This document shows positions 8,784-17,800 of a DNA stretch of 43,063 nucleotides, one piece after another. Location: positions 1 through 43,063 of the forward strand of contig JANQLS010000045.1 of NCBI GenBank assembly GCA_028280485.1. The letters run 5' to 3'. The translations under genes were made by a program, and so were the position numbers. This DNA is from Planctomycetota bacterium (GTDB taxonomy: Bacteria > Planctomycetota > UBA8108 > JACQVS01). A model generated the notes under the pieces. That model was not told where the DNA came from. It worked only from the letters and a program-made list of their open reading frames with translations, and did not search any database. Within the stretch, counting starts at the first letter, position 1; each line of letters begins with the position of its first letter.

Positions 8784-10334
8784 ATGATCTTTGCATTACC
8801 TCTCGCTGGTAGAGAACTTCATCGCCTGGCTCTTCGACCCCGAATCCATCTTCTTAAGATGATTTTCGTAGGAGGGGTCTTTTCGTTGGTTTATCTCTAC
8901 TATCAATCTCTTTATCAGGTCACCACCGAGCAAAGTGGATTCCTTCAAGTGATGGGGCGTGGTCGGGACTTGTTTCACTTTATTTTCAGAGTGCAGCACT
9001 ATTCCATATGTTTGGTTCTTCCTCTTTTGATGTCGGGAGCCGTGACGCAAGAAAAAGAAAATGGTACTTTAGATGTGCTCTTGGTGACTCCCATCGGCCC
9101 GGGTGGTTTGATGAAGCAATTGTTTCTGAGCCGCGCAGTACCGATGCTGATCTTCTTGTTCATCTTACTACCCCTCCAAGCTATCGCGTACTCTCTCGGC
9201 GGAGTGACGGTCCAAGATATTCTTCAGGCGATCGCTGCCTTAGTGATATCCGGTTTAGCGGTTGGAGCCTTTTCCCTCGCCATCTCAAGTGTAGCTCAAA
9301 CCACCCTTTCAGCTATGCTCAGCGTTTACTTACTAGGTGGATTTCTCTGGGGAATCTTTTGTTTGCCGTTAACTTTGTTTTCCGCCCGTTTGAAGGGTCG
9401 AGAGGAAAATGCGCTCGGCGCCTACGTGATCTTGAGCTTATTTATTATCTCTAATTTAGTCTTAGCTCGTGTCTTGTTAGTCAAAGAGCACTTCTACTGG
9501 AAAGAAAACATTCAGTCTTCAGTTAAGAAGAAGATTCTTTGGTTGTTTGAAAAGCTCAAGCTTTACTCTCCAGACTTGCGAGTTTTACCGAATCAGGATC
9601 CCTTGTACTGGAAAGAAGTTGAACGCTGTTGGTGGGGGAGACGAGGCTTGTTCATAACCGCCCTATTGACGATGAGTATGATCACTTGTCTCTGTTGTCT
9701 TGGGCTTCGGTCAGGATCCGTTACGTTCCTCTACCAAATTCACACGATCCCGCAGTTCACCTTAGTTCTTTGGGGAGCTGTTTTTTTGGTGATGACTTTG
9801 TGTTCCATCCCCGTTCTTGCATTGGAAAGAGATCGAAAAACTCTAGATGTAATCTTAACGACTCCGCTTAGTGGGAGAGAAATTCTAAGCGGAAAGATCA
9901 GCGGGCTGAGGCGACTCGTTTGGCTTCTTGGTCTCCCCCTCAGTGTGAGCTTCTTATTTCATCTGGGTCTTGAGGAGTTTGGTTGGCAGTACTATGTGAC
10001 GCAAGTGCTGTTGTTTTTTAGCCTGTTGCCCGCAGTGGTTTGGATTTCCATTTGGGTTAGCATCAAGACACGTTCTCGCACCCGGGCTTCGGTTGTTGTT
10101 GTGATCGGACTATTAAGCTGGTGCTGCGTCTTGGGAGTTTTAACCTTCCTCATTCCTTCAATGAAGGCGGTATTCATTCCCCTCAATCCTCTTCACGTGC
10201 TTTACGCTCAAGAGATGGGCTGGAATCAACAGAACTACCTCGTGTGGGTTTGCATCGCCATCTTCAGCCTTCTTTCCTTTACGCTTCGGGCTTGGATGTT
10301 GAACAATGCGGATAGAATCTTGGGCCGATTTTAG
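8784..10334 (+). CDS. ABC-2 type permease with two tandem permease units
   Basis: A 516-residue integral membrane protein with roughly 10-12 hydrophobic segments. It looks internally duplicated. The cytoplasmic motif TQEKENGTLDVLLVTPIG (88-105) in the first half is matched by LERDRKTLDVILTTPLSG (347-364) in the second. Each half opens with a charged amphipathic stretch (PLAGRELHRLALRPR; DPLYWKEVERCWWGRR). One polypeptide could thus supply both halves of the channel for the adjacent ATPase. The substrate is unknown. The TAG stop shares bases with the TAA stop of the convergent gene, so there is no space for a terminator between them. Confidence 0.92.
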   Translation: MIFALPLAGRELHRLALRPRIHLLKMIFVGGVFSLVYLYYQSLYQVTTEQSGFLQVMGRGRDLFHFIFRVQHYSICLVLPLLMSGAVTQEKENGTLDVLLVTPIGPGGLMKQLFLSRAVPMLIFLFILLPLQAIAYSLGGVTVQDILQAIAALVISGLAVGAFSLAISSVAQTTLSAMLSVYLLGGFLWGIFCLPLTLFSARLKGREENALGAYVILSLFIISNLVLARVLLVKEHFYWKENIQSSVKKKILWLFEKLKLYSPDLRVLPNQDPLYWKEVERCWWGRRGLFITALLTMSMITCLCCLGLRSGSVTFLYQIHTIPQFTLVLWGAVFLVMTLCSIPVLALERDRKTLDVILTTPLSGREILSGKISGLRRLVWLLGLPLSVSFLFHLGLEEFGWQYYVTQVLLFFSLLPAVVWISIWVSIKTRSRTRASVVVVIGLLSWCCVLGVLTFLIPSMKAVFIPLNPLHVLYAQEMGWNQQNYLVWVCIAIFSLLSFTLRAWMLNNADRILGRF

Positions 10335-11143
10335 AAGGTAAGATGGATCCCGAAAACGGGGCCTTCAAAAGTGACGTCGACATCACTTCCTGATTTTTCC
10401 TCAGTGAATCGCTGTTTTCTCCAAGCTCCAAAGATTCCCAATCCCTGTTGAGGAAGAATCTCAAAACCTGCTTCGAGGATTTGTTGATTGGCTAAGCGGC
10501 TCGAAAAAGCTACCGAAGAGATTTGCCTGCCGTAGATTCGAAAATGAGGGTCGGGTTGGATTCCGAGTTGGAGCCCCGAGTAGGGGCCGACATTCCACTG
10601 ATTTCGGGAAAGACGTTGAGTTGAAGAATCTATTTCGTATTGAGCTTGGTTAGCCCACACACCTAAGAGACTTTCGATTGAAAACCAACCTCCAAATAAG
10701 CCCCCGATTTTGGCTCCGACTCGGGTATCGAAATAATTAACTTCCGTTCTAACGTTGGTGGGGCCATCCATTCTCGCTCCCCCGAAATCAAAATGTTCAC
10801 CCGCTCTGAGTTCCTGAGAGAATTTTCCGTGAGAGGGAGATAATTCTAAATTCATTCCTAAAAGTAAAATAGCCACGGGAACTTCAGTAGGTTGGTCCGT
10901 CTGTTTATTATTGGGATCAGGTACTGGAACGGTGAGTTTTTCAGGAACAAAATTTTTGATGAGTGACCCGGTGGGGGTTTCACCTAAAAAGTTAACGGAA
11001 GCCCTCAATGATGGAAACATCACGGTGTGGTCGGTTCCTTCGAATTCTTGATTTCCGACGATGCAACTACTGAGGAGGCTTGATCCAGCAAGCAATAAGA
11101 TGAGGTTTAGCCCTAGTGGGTATTTTTCCTTTAATCTCAACAT
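10331..11143 (-). CDS. Outer-membrane beta-barrel-like lipoprotein (hypothetical)
   Basis: About 270 residues from the ATG at 11143, which has a GGAGG four bases upstream; the 44 residues available before it overlap the neighbour and lack signal character. The N-terminus is a lipoprotein signal (LLLAGSSLLSSC). The rest is rich in alternating polar/hydrophobic strands with Gly and aromatic residues (GAKIGGLFGGWFSIESLLGVWANQ; GPYSGLQLGIQPD), ending in an aromatic beta-signal-like FGIHLTF. This suggests a small barrel or barrel-associated lipoprotein. No family was recognised. It is the last gene of a four-gene operon, and its stop overlaps the stop of the convergent permease. Confidence 0.82.
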   Translation of the reverse strand: MLRLKEKYPLGLNLILLLAGSSLLSSCIVGNQEFEGTDHTVMFPSLRASVNFLGETPTGSLIKNFVPEKLTVPVPDPNNKQTDQPTEVPVAILLLGMNLELSPSHGKFSQELRAGEHFDFGGARMDGPTNVRTEVNYFDTRVGAKIGGLFGGWFSIESLLGVWANQAQYEIDSSTQRLSRNQWNVGPYSGLQLGIQPDPHFRIYGRQISSVAFSSRLANQQILEAGFEILPQQGLGIFGAWRKQRFTEEKSGSDVDVTFEGPVFGIHLTF

Positions 11144-11159
11144 AGTTCCTCCAATGAGT

Positions 11160-11576
11160 TCAGCGTTGTACTCTAGACGGTGGGCTGGAAACTCGGGAAT
11201 CAGAGTCTGAGTTTCTTTTTCTGGGTATGAGAACAATGAGTTTGTTGGATTCACGGTGGGGAAGGATTCTTGCATCGGCGCCGTGCTTACTTTGCATCAA
11301 CGGTAATAAAGTATCAGCAAGATCCTGTACGTTAGCCCAGCGGGTTTCGTAGATGATGATGTCTCCATTGACGGATGGTTTTTTATCGACAATTCTCAAT
11401 GTGTCATCACCCCAATGATTTTTCATCGATTCAACTTTTTCTTGTACAGTGCTGTGAATCTTAGGAGGCACTTTTCGACTGCGTTGCCTTGGCTGACAGC
11501 CTAAACAAGAAAGGAGTATCGTTGAAAGCAGTATTAAAGAGTGAAGTGGTATCGCATTACTGCGTAGGAAATTCAA
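11160..11576 (-). CDS. Small lipoprotein with a secretin N-domain-like module
   Basis: A hydrophobic export signal with Cys residues (LILLSTILLSCLGCQP) is followed by about 85 residues. The segment YETRWANVQDLADTLLPLMQ and then ARILPHRESNKLIVLIP resembles one NolW/secretin N-domain repeat (beta-alpha-beta-beta with the sN.LiV strand), but no secretin pore follows. The start is uncertain: no ATG is suitably placed. The TTG at 11576 puts the signal at the N-terminus and overlaps the upstream ThuA-like gene by 20 bp, implying translational coupling; AGGGG lies about 13 nt before it. The only upstream ATG (11657) is deep within the neighbour. It may be a periplasmic scaffold acting with the barrel-like lipoprotein 16 bp downstream. 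Confidence 0.7.
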   Translation of the reverse strand: MNFLRSNAIPLHSLILLSTILLSCLGCQPRQRSRKVPPKIHSTVQEKVESMKNHWGDDTLRIVDKKPSVNGDIIIYETRWANVQDLADTLLPLMQSKHGADARILPHRESNKLIVLIPRKRNSDSDSRVSSPPSRVQR

Positions 11577-12474
11577 CAGATCTAATATTCCCCTGAGGGT
11601 AGAGAGGATCGCCCTCTTCGGTGAGTCGGTCGGTGACGAAGAGCAATCCATTGGCAATCAATTGATGGAATTCCATCTGATCAAATGTTTCTAAACCGTG
11701 CCCCAATGTTGTTGCGAACACCTGGGATTCACCAACTTTGTTCACCCAGGCTATGACATGATCTTTGTTACTTTCAACTGAAAAAGCGTTTAAAACAGCG
11801 GTAGCGGTGTCGTGAAATTCTACATTTTGGTACAGTTCATCTTTGTCGATGACCCAACCTTCAGGAAATTTTTTCACAATGGGATGAAGAGGAGTGGCTC
11901 GTTTCGTTGCGTAAGAGCGTTGGTGATCGTGCTTTTTGGTATTCAAGCCTGTGAACTTGGACCAATCCGGAAATGGAACTCCGGAATGGTTTTCAGACCA
12001 GGCTTTTTTCAGCGCAGGTTGATTTTTTCCTTTTCGACTATCGACAGTTCCAAAGCTCACCCAGAAGGTATGCATGGCGCAGTGAATTAAAACTGCGGGG
12101 ACTCCATTCGTGCGAGTTTGCTCGATCATATTGTGAGCCATCTCCATATCTTCGTTGTGCGCCATACAGAGATTGTAGATGATCGCGTCGTAGCCTTTGG
12201 CGAAATCGGGAGCTTTAAGAAGTTTGTAAGTTCCTTCTATGTTTTCGGTCTTGAGTGTAACTTCGACATTAGCGAGTTTGGGAAGAAGACCCATGATCGA
12301 CTCTGTCTGAGCTTTGTAATCATGGTACTTGCCGGGGTAGTGAGTGATATAAAGAACTTTCAGGGGAGTGATGGGATCTGGAGTCGAAGTCTCCTTCGAA
12401 GTGCTTTCGCAACTTGAAAGCCCAACAAGCAAGATCCCGAAGATGGTTAAAGCCTTTAAATGATTGAGAGCCAA
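11557..12474 (-). CDS. ThuA-like domain lipoprotein
   Basis: About 305 residues. A lipoprotein signal (FGILLVGLSSC) is followed by a ThuA-type class I glutamine-amidotransferase-like fold: VLYITHYPGKYHDY near the start, then GYDAIIYNLCMAH, GVPAVLIHCAMHTF, and a late FATTLGHGLETFD. ThuA-family proteins act in keto-sugar (for example trehalose-derived) metabolism; the lipidated planctomycete forms are uncharacterised. The start is taken as the TTG at 12474 because AGGAG is 7 nt upstream and the signal peptide follows directly; upstream ATGs lie inside the aldo/keto reductase gene. It is 31 nt after that gene and overlaps the next. Pairing with an oxidoreductase supports a sugar-redox role, by inference. 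Confidence 0.88.
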   Translation of the reverse strand: MALNHLKALTIFGILLVGLSSCESTSKETSTPDPITPLKVLYITHYPGKYHDYKAQTESIMGLLPKLANVEVTLKTENIEGTYKLLKAPDFAKGYDAIIYNLCMAHNEDMEMAHNMIEQTRTNGVPAVLIHCAMHTFWVSFGTVDSRKGKNQPALKKAWSENHSGVPFPDWSKFTGLNTKKHDHQRSYATKRATPLHPIVKKFPEGWVIDKDELYQNVEFHDTATAVLNAFSVESNKDHVIAWVNKVGESQVFATTLGHGLETFDQMEFHQLIANGLLFVTDRLTEEGDPLYPQGNIRSVEFPTQ

Positions 12475-12481
12475 TGTCTTT

Positions 12482-12486
12482 CTCCT
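12482..12486 (-). promoter_or_regulatory. Ribosome binding site deciding a TTG start
   Basis: AGGAG on the minus strand, 7 nt before the TTG at 12474. This is the best evidence that the ThuA-like gene begins there rather than at an upstream ATG within the preceding gene. Confidence 0.75.
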
Positions 12487-12505
12487 ACTCACTCTATTGA
12501 TGGGA

Positions 12506-13504
12506 TTAGTAGTAACGAGATCCAGCATCACCTTGCCACATATCGGGATTGGGTCCCAATGTATTCTTAAGTTCTTGAGTGGCCTCATTAAGTTTTTCAA
12601 TTACATCGTTAGGCAGTGATTGTTCCAAGCCGGCGATGTTTCTCTCTAGTTGCTTTCTAGTTCTCGCGCCTGCGATGATCCCGGTTACACCTTCTTGAGC
12701 ATCTAACCAACCCAAGGCGACGTCGGCCATCGGTCTTCCTAGATCGTCAGCGATCGATTGTATAGCGGCTAATGTTTTGAATGTCAGTTCTTCGTGTCCA
12801 GCTTCTCCGTGCCTAGCTAAGGATCTCGAATCTGAGAAGTGTCGCGTTCGGGCTCGAGGATCGGGAACATCACTTGCCGAATTATAATTTCCTGCAAGGA
12901 GACCGTGCATCAAAGGGCTGTAAACTAAGATTCCCATGTTGCGTTCAGTTGATGCGAGAACGATAGCGGTTTCGATCGCCCTCCACAGTAAGTTGTAGGG
13001 GAGTTGGTTGCTGACGGGGATTTCTGAGGCATCGAGAGTGCTAAGATCTTGAACTCCAGCGTTACAAACTCCGATCGAGCGCACTTTTCCTTGCTCTTTG
13101 AGTTGGATCATCGCAGCCCAAGAATCTTCGACGGGGATATCACGATCCATAAACCAGTGAGTTTGGTAGAGATCGAGATAATCTGTTTGCAAACGTTTGA
13201 GCGAATTCTCACAGGCTTCGATGACTTTTTCAGGGTGCATATTCTCGGGGCGAACTTTACTGGCGATCACCGCCTGATCTCTTCTGCCTTTTAGAGCTCG
13301 ACCTAAAAGTTCTTCACTGTCTCCATCGGCATACATTTCGGCGGTGTCAAAAAACTGAACACCGAGTTCTAACGCGGCATCGATGGCGCCTAAAGATTCT
13401 TCTTCTTTTCGATCTTTCCACTGAAAGTCATTGGTGATGCCCCAACACCCGAAGACCAAACGGGAAACTTTAATTCCAGTATTTCCTAACTCGACTTGCC
13501 TCAT
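12506..13504 (-). CDS. Aldo/keto reductase
   Basis: A 332-residue cytoplasmic NAD(P)H-dependent oxidoreductase with a (beta/alpha)8 barrel. The catalytic tetrad is visible: Asp53 and Tyr58 (FFDTAEMYADG), Lys83 (ASKV) and His116 (QTHWF). The cofactor-binding end GIIAGARTRKQLERNI is near the C-terminus. The family reduces aldehydes and ketones or oxidises sugars. The start at the ATG 13504 gives the canonical MRQVELGNTGIKVS opening; 13 extra residues from an upstream non-ATG start are not needed. It is the first gene of the operon with the ThuA-like lipoprotein. No signal peptide is present, unlike its downstream partners. Confidence 0.95.
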   Translation of the reverse strand: MRQVELGNTGIKVSRLVFGCWGITNDFQWKDRKEEESLGAIDAALELGVQFFDTAEMYADGDSEELLGRALKGRRDQAVIASKVRPENMHPEKVIEACENSLKRLQTDYLDLYQTHWFMDRDIPVEDSWAAMIQLKEQGKVRSIGVCNAGVQDLSTLDASEIPVSNQLPYNLLWRAIETAIVLASTERNMGILVYSPLMHGLLAGNYNSASDVPDPRARTRHFSDSRSLARHGEAGHEELTFKTLAAIQSIADDLGRPMADVALGWLDAQEGVTGIIAGARTRKQLERNIAGLEQSLPNDVIEKLNEATQELKNTLGPNPDMWQGDAGSRYY

Positions 13505-13667
13505 AAGATTTTCTTTCGTTTGAAAAACTCTAACACTCTTCAATTGAAGTTAGCTGAATTGTTTGCAGGCTTTAGCTTACAATAGTGCTTACCTTACGAA
13601 GAATGGCTGAACGCTTCAAGTGAACTGTTTAACTCATTTGAAATTACTTAGAAACTCTTGTGATCTT

Positions 13668-14861
13668 ATGAACTATTTTTTCTTACTCTCTCTTCTCTTC
13701 ATGCCCGAGATTCCTGATAAATGGAATCGACATACGATCGATGATCAGTCTCAAGGTGCCGACGGGGTTCGCTTGGCTGATTTTAATGGTGATGGTCTAC
13801 TCGATGTGGTTACGGGCTGGGAAGAAGGCGGGATTGTGAGAGTGTATCAACACCCTTCACCTAAAATGAGTAAAAAACTATGGCCAAAAGTTACGGTTGG
13901 AAAGGTTCCTCAACCTGAGGACGCCGTATTTATCGACCTAGATGGAGATAATATTTTAGATGTCATCAGTTGTTGCGAAGGAAGAAAGCAATCCATCAAT
14001 CTTCATTGGGCCCCGAAGGGAAAAGAGCATTACTTTAAGGAAGATCGTTGGGTGGTTCAGGAACTTCCCGCATCTAAGAACGTTTCTCGTTGGATGTTTG
14101 CGTTACCGTTAAGCGATCAGGGTGAAAAGCAGGCGTTTACAATTGTGGGATCTAAAAACCCAAAAGCACAGATTAGCTTGTTATTTCCGATGGGTGATAT
14201 TAGAGATTTGAACTCATGGAAAATTTTTCCTATTTTTGAAGCTGGTTGGATCATGTCTCTTCAAGCAATCGACATGGATCGCGATGGCGATATGGATGTT
14301 TTAGCGAGCGATAGAAAAGGAAAATCGAGATCCATCCTCTGGTTAGAAAATCCGGGTATTAAAAAGAAACGAAATCCGGCCGCCTGGAAAACCCATCGCT
14401 TACTCACCGGGAAAGAGTTTATGTTTTTGAATCATGGAGATCTCAACAAGGATGGCTTGATCGATATCGTTTGCGCGGTGAAGGGCGCGGGGATACAGGT
14501 TCTGATTCAGAATGAAAAAGCGGAAACTCCTTGGAAACACTTTGAGATTCCGATGCCAAAGAATTGTGGGACGGGTAAAGGGGTAGCTATCGGCGATATG
14601 AACTTAGACGGAAAAAACGATATCGTCTTCAGCTGTGAGGGAGCCACTGGAGCTAAAAGTGGTTTACGTTGGCTTGCTCAGCCTAAAAAGGGTTTGGAAG
14701 GAGTATGGAAAGATTATGAAATCAGCGGTCCTAAAGGAGTGAAATTCGATCGTATCGAACTCTTAGACATCGACCGTGATGGAGATCTCGATGTAATGAC
14801 TTGCGAGGAGCGAGATGGCCTGGGTGTGATTTGGTATGAGAATCCTCAGAAATCATCGTAG
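13668..14861 (+). CDS. VCBS/FG-GAP repeat protein, secreted
   Basis: About 397 residues. A short hydrophobic N-terminus (MNYFFLLSLLFMPEIP) is a probable signal peptide. The rest is a predicted seven-bladed beta-propeller with repeated calcium-binding loops: DFNGDGLLD, DLDGDNILD, DMDRDGDMD, DLNKDGLID, DMNLDGKND and DIDRDGDLD. Such proteins in planctomycetes are surface or periplasmic binding or structural proteins; no catalytic residues are evident. The ATG at 13668 is preferred over a GTG 16 codons upstream because it begins the hydrophobic signal. It is divergent from the aldo/keto reductase and convergent with the 1700-residue gene. Confidence 0.9.
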   Translation: MNYFFLLSLLFMPEIPDKWNRHTIDDQSQGADGVRLADFNGDGLLDVVTGWEEGGIVRVYQHPSPKMSKKLWPKVTVGKVPQPEDAVFIDLDGDNILDVISCCEGRKQSINLHWAPKGKEHYFKEDRWVVQELPASKNVSRWMFALPLSDQGEKQAFTIVGSKNPKAQISLLFPMGDIRDLNSWKIFPIFEAGWIMSLQAIDMDRDGDMDVLASDRKGKSRSILWLENPGIKKKRNPAAWKTHRLLTGKEFMFLNHGDLNKDGLIDIVCAVKGAGIQVLIQNEKAETPWKHFEIPMPKNCGTGKGVAIGDMNLDGKNDIVFSCEGATGAKSGLRWLAQPKKGLEGVWKDYEISGPKGVKFDRIELLDIDRDGDLDVMTCEERDGLGVIWYENPQKSS

Positions 14862-14885
14862 CCAAACCTTTACAAGTTCAGCTAC
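14858..14885. repeat. Imperfect inverted repeat between convergent genes
   Basis: GTAGCcaAAC and GTTcaGCTAC flank an 8-nt loop and overlap the stop of the VCBS gene. The outer ends (GTAGCCAAA on the left, GCTACA on the right) match the ends of the larger palindrome at 30897-31019, which also lies between convergent genes. Confidence 0.45.
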
Positions 14886-14892
14886 ATCAATA

Positions 14893-17800
14893 TTATTTTT
14901 CAATCGGAACTAGGCGCATCGTTCTAAGATCAATCAGCTCACCCTTCGGAGCTCCTTTAGGCCTCATTAGAATACGATTGATCCCTTTTTTTAGTTTTAT
15001 CGCTCCGAAATCTTCTTCGACAAATTTATCGAATCCACCTGTAGAAGCTACCTTCCCGGATAAATAGGATAAGTTTGACTCGATAACGAAGCTGTTGCCC
15101 TTATTTTTGTCATCCATCGCATACAAGATCTTCACTCGGTAGGTTCCCGGGTTTTTGGAATCCACTTGCCACATCGCGGCATCTCCCTCTAAGACCCACG
15201 GACCGATGAGATCTAAATTGGGATGGTAACGAAGTCTTTGAGCTAAAAGTTCAGCGACTTGGGCTTGAAGCACGAAAATCCCTTTTTGATTAGCTTGGAT
15301 GGATTGCGTTCTAACTGGAGCTGCCTTGCCTTTGAATTCTTCGGCGGTCCAGGGAAGAGTTCGGTTTTTGGAAAGCTTTCTTTGTTGAGTGATGAGCGAG
15401 GGTGAGATGGGGTCTCCGCGGTTACCCCAAGCTCGTCGAATGAAAGTTAAAATGGCGGCGAACTCACGATCGTTAAAGATCCCGGAGTCGGCTAAGCCGG
15501 GCATGTAGAGATTCCATTTTTTTCCTCGAACTTCGATCGGGCCCACTAATCCTTTGAGTACGATTTGAGCCAGGGTTTCGGGTGAGCCGTTGACCCATTC
15601 ACTTTTGGAGAGAGGGGGAGCTAAGCCTTTGGCTCCACTGCCATCGGCTTGATGGCAGCTGGCACAAAGCATGGCATATTTTTCGGCTCCTAATTTCGTT
15701 AACTCGACCTGATCTGGTGTAAGTGGTTTCAAATCAATTCGAACGGCTTGCCATGGAGTGTTACCCGGCCAGTTTGCATACTTTCTCAATCTCATCGAGA
15801 GTTTGTTGTCTTGTGGATTATCCGAGTCGGCTAAGATCTTTATTAAGGAAGGTTCTTTCGATAAATTGATCGGATCACTTTTAACTGATAAAAGGCCTTC
15901 CAGAATCTTTCTTTGAACGGTCGATGAAATTTTCGAATTCGATAAGTTATTAAGAAGTCGTTCGATTTGATCCTGTTGTTTTGCTTGAGAGACGATACGA
16001 GCTAATTCAGGAAGAAAGCTCTCTAATCCCTTAAGTTCGTTATCAATTCGATAGTCCTTGAGTAGGTAGTCGAGAAATGCACTTTCCTTTTTGTTTAAGC
16101 TTGATAGCAATGCGGTCTGCCCGAGGGGATCGTTTCTTTTTTTCAATAAGCTGATAAAAAGGCTAAACAGATCATCCGATCCTTTCAGAATACCCAAAGA
16201 CAGTAGGGCTTGCTGAAGTACGATTGGATTCTTTTCTTCTCGCTCAAGAATAAGTTGTTTAACAGATTCTAATAATTCTTTTCCATGCTCCGATTGGTAA
16301 ATCAATTCCAATACACGTAAGCCGGTAGCTCTTACGTAAGGATGAGGATCCGTTAAGGAGGAGGACACTGTTTTCCAATCCAGCTTTTGCATTCCCGAGA
16401 GAGTCCAAAGCGCATGCCGGCGAGCAGTCGAGGTACGACCCTTTGAAACCATTTTTTTCAAATGAGGTATAGCTTCGTATTTCTTTTGATCGATAAGGAG
16501 TCGTTGCGCGGTGTCACGCCTCCAACCGTTGGGGCTTTCAAGAGTGCTAACGAGTTTCTGGGGAGATGCTGAAGATAGCTGAGGTGACCGACGTGAAATC
16601 GGCTTTTTAGTAGAAACAATCCTCCAGATTCTTCCTTTGTCATTCCCGGTTTCAAGATTCCGTTCTTTGATTTGATTAGCGAGCCAAGGAACCATGAAGA
16701 TCACGTGCTCGATGACCCCTTTATATAAGTCGGCGATATACAAAGCGCCATCGGGGCCGGTACGAGCGTTGATGGGGCGAAACCGTTCATCGGTTGAAGC
16801 TAAGAGCTCTTGTTGAGGGGGATAGAATCGTTTAGCTTTCGGTTGAAGTTGGCCATCTAAAACCAATCGACCGATGAGATGACCACCAGCTTCGGGAACG
16901 AATAAATTTCCGTAGGCATCTTCAGGGAATTGATCGCCGCGATAGAAGCAAGTGCCCGAAGCGATCGTATAGGTTCTCAGGGTTCCATCATCACGAAGTT
17001 CTAACCCTCCTAAGGTGATTTGAGGAGTGGGGCGGATCGGAAAGACTTCTTGTGCGTTTCTCGTAATATGAACTCGTATACCGAATCGGTCACGATTTCC
17101 TCCTCTTTTGTAAAGAGACCAGAGATGAGGATTTCGACGAATGTATTCTTCCGGGATGTAATCTTGGACTGCAGCGATGTTTTCACGACAAGAAATAAAT
17201 CTTCCGAGATCATCGAAGCTCACCCCAAACTGGCCGCGGTGCAAGGTGTTCTCAATGATGAGACGGCCGTTTTGAAATCGATGACGTTGACCCCAGTCAG
17301 CGGAGTGAAGCCAGTTGTCGATGCCGCGCCGTAATCCATTCGCAGTGTGCTGGGGATTTCCGGCAACGCCGTAATGACCAACTCTTTCTTTGACATCACA
17401 TTTGAAGTCATTATCAGTATCGCGACAGTACCAGAGATTCGGGGGCTCAGCGAGAAGAACTCCTCCTTCGACAAAGGCGAAGCTCCTCGGCATAACGAGT
17501 TGATCCAAGTAAGTGATACTTTTATCTGCTCGGCCGTCTTCATCGGTATCTTCCATGATGACCATTCGGCAAGAAGGATCGGCTTCTCCATTTCCATCGA
17601 GATCTCTCATGTAACCCCGATACTCCAGCGCCCAAATGCGTCCGTCGGCATCGAATTCAAAGAAGACAGGATTGGCGATCATCGGTTCTGAAGCGACAAG
17701 TTCAACTTTGTACCCTTCGGCAAGTTTAAACGTTTGAAGTTGTTCTTCTGCCGTTCTCACAGGGGCAGCGGGAACTTGAACTCGTTTAAATATCTCTTTA

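Noticed and set aside
11536..11557. ATG overlapping the ThuA-like stop (TAATG)
   Set aside because: It is in the wrong frame for the lipoprotein and ends after seven codons.
13620..13667. GTG start for the VCBS protein
   Set aside because: It would place 16 polar residues ahead of the hydrophobic signal; the ATG at 13668 fits better.
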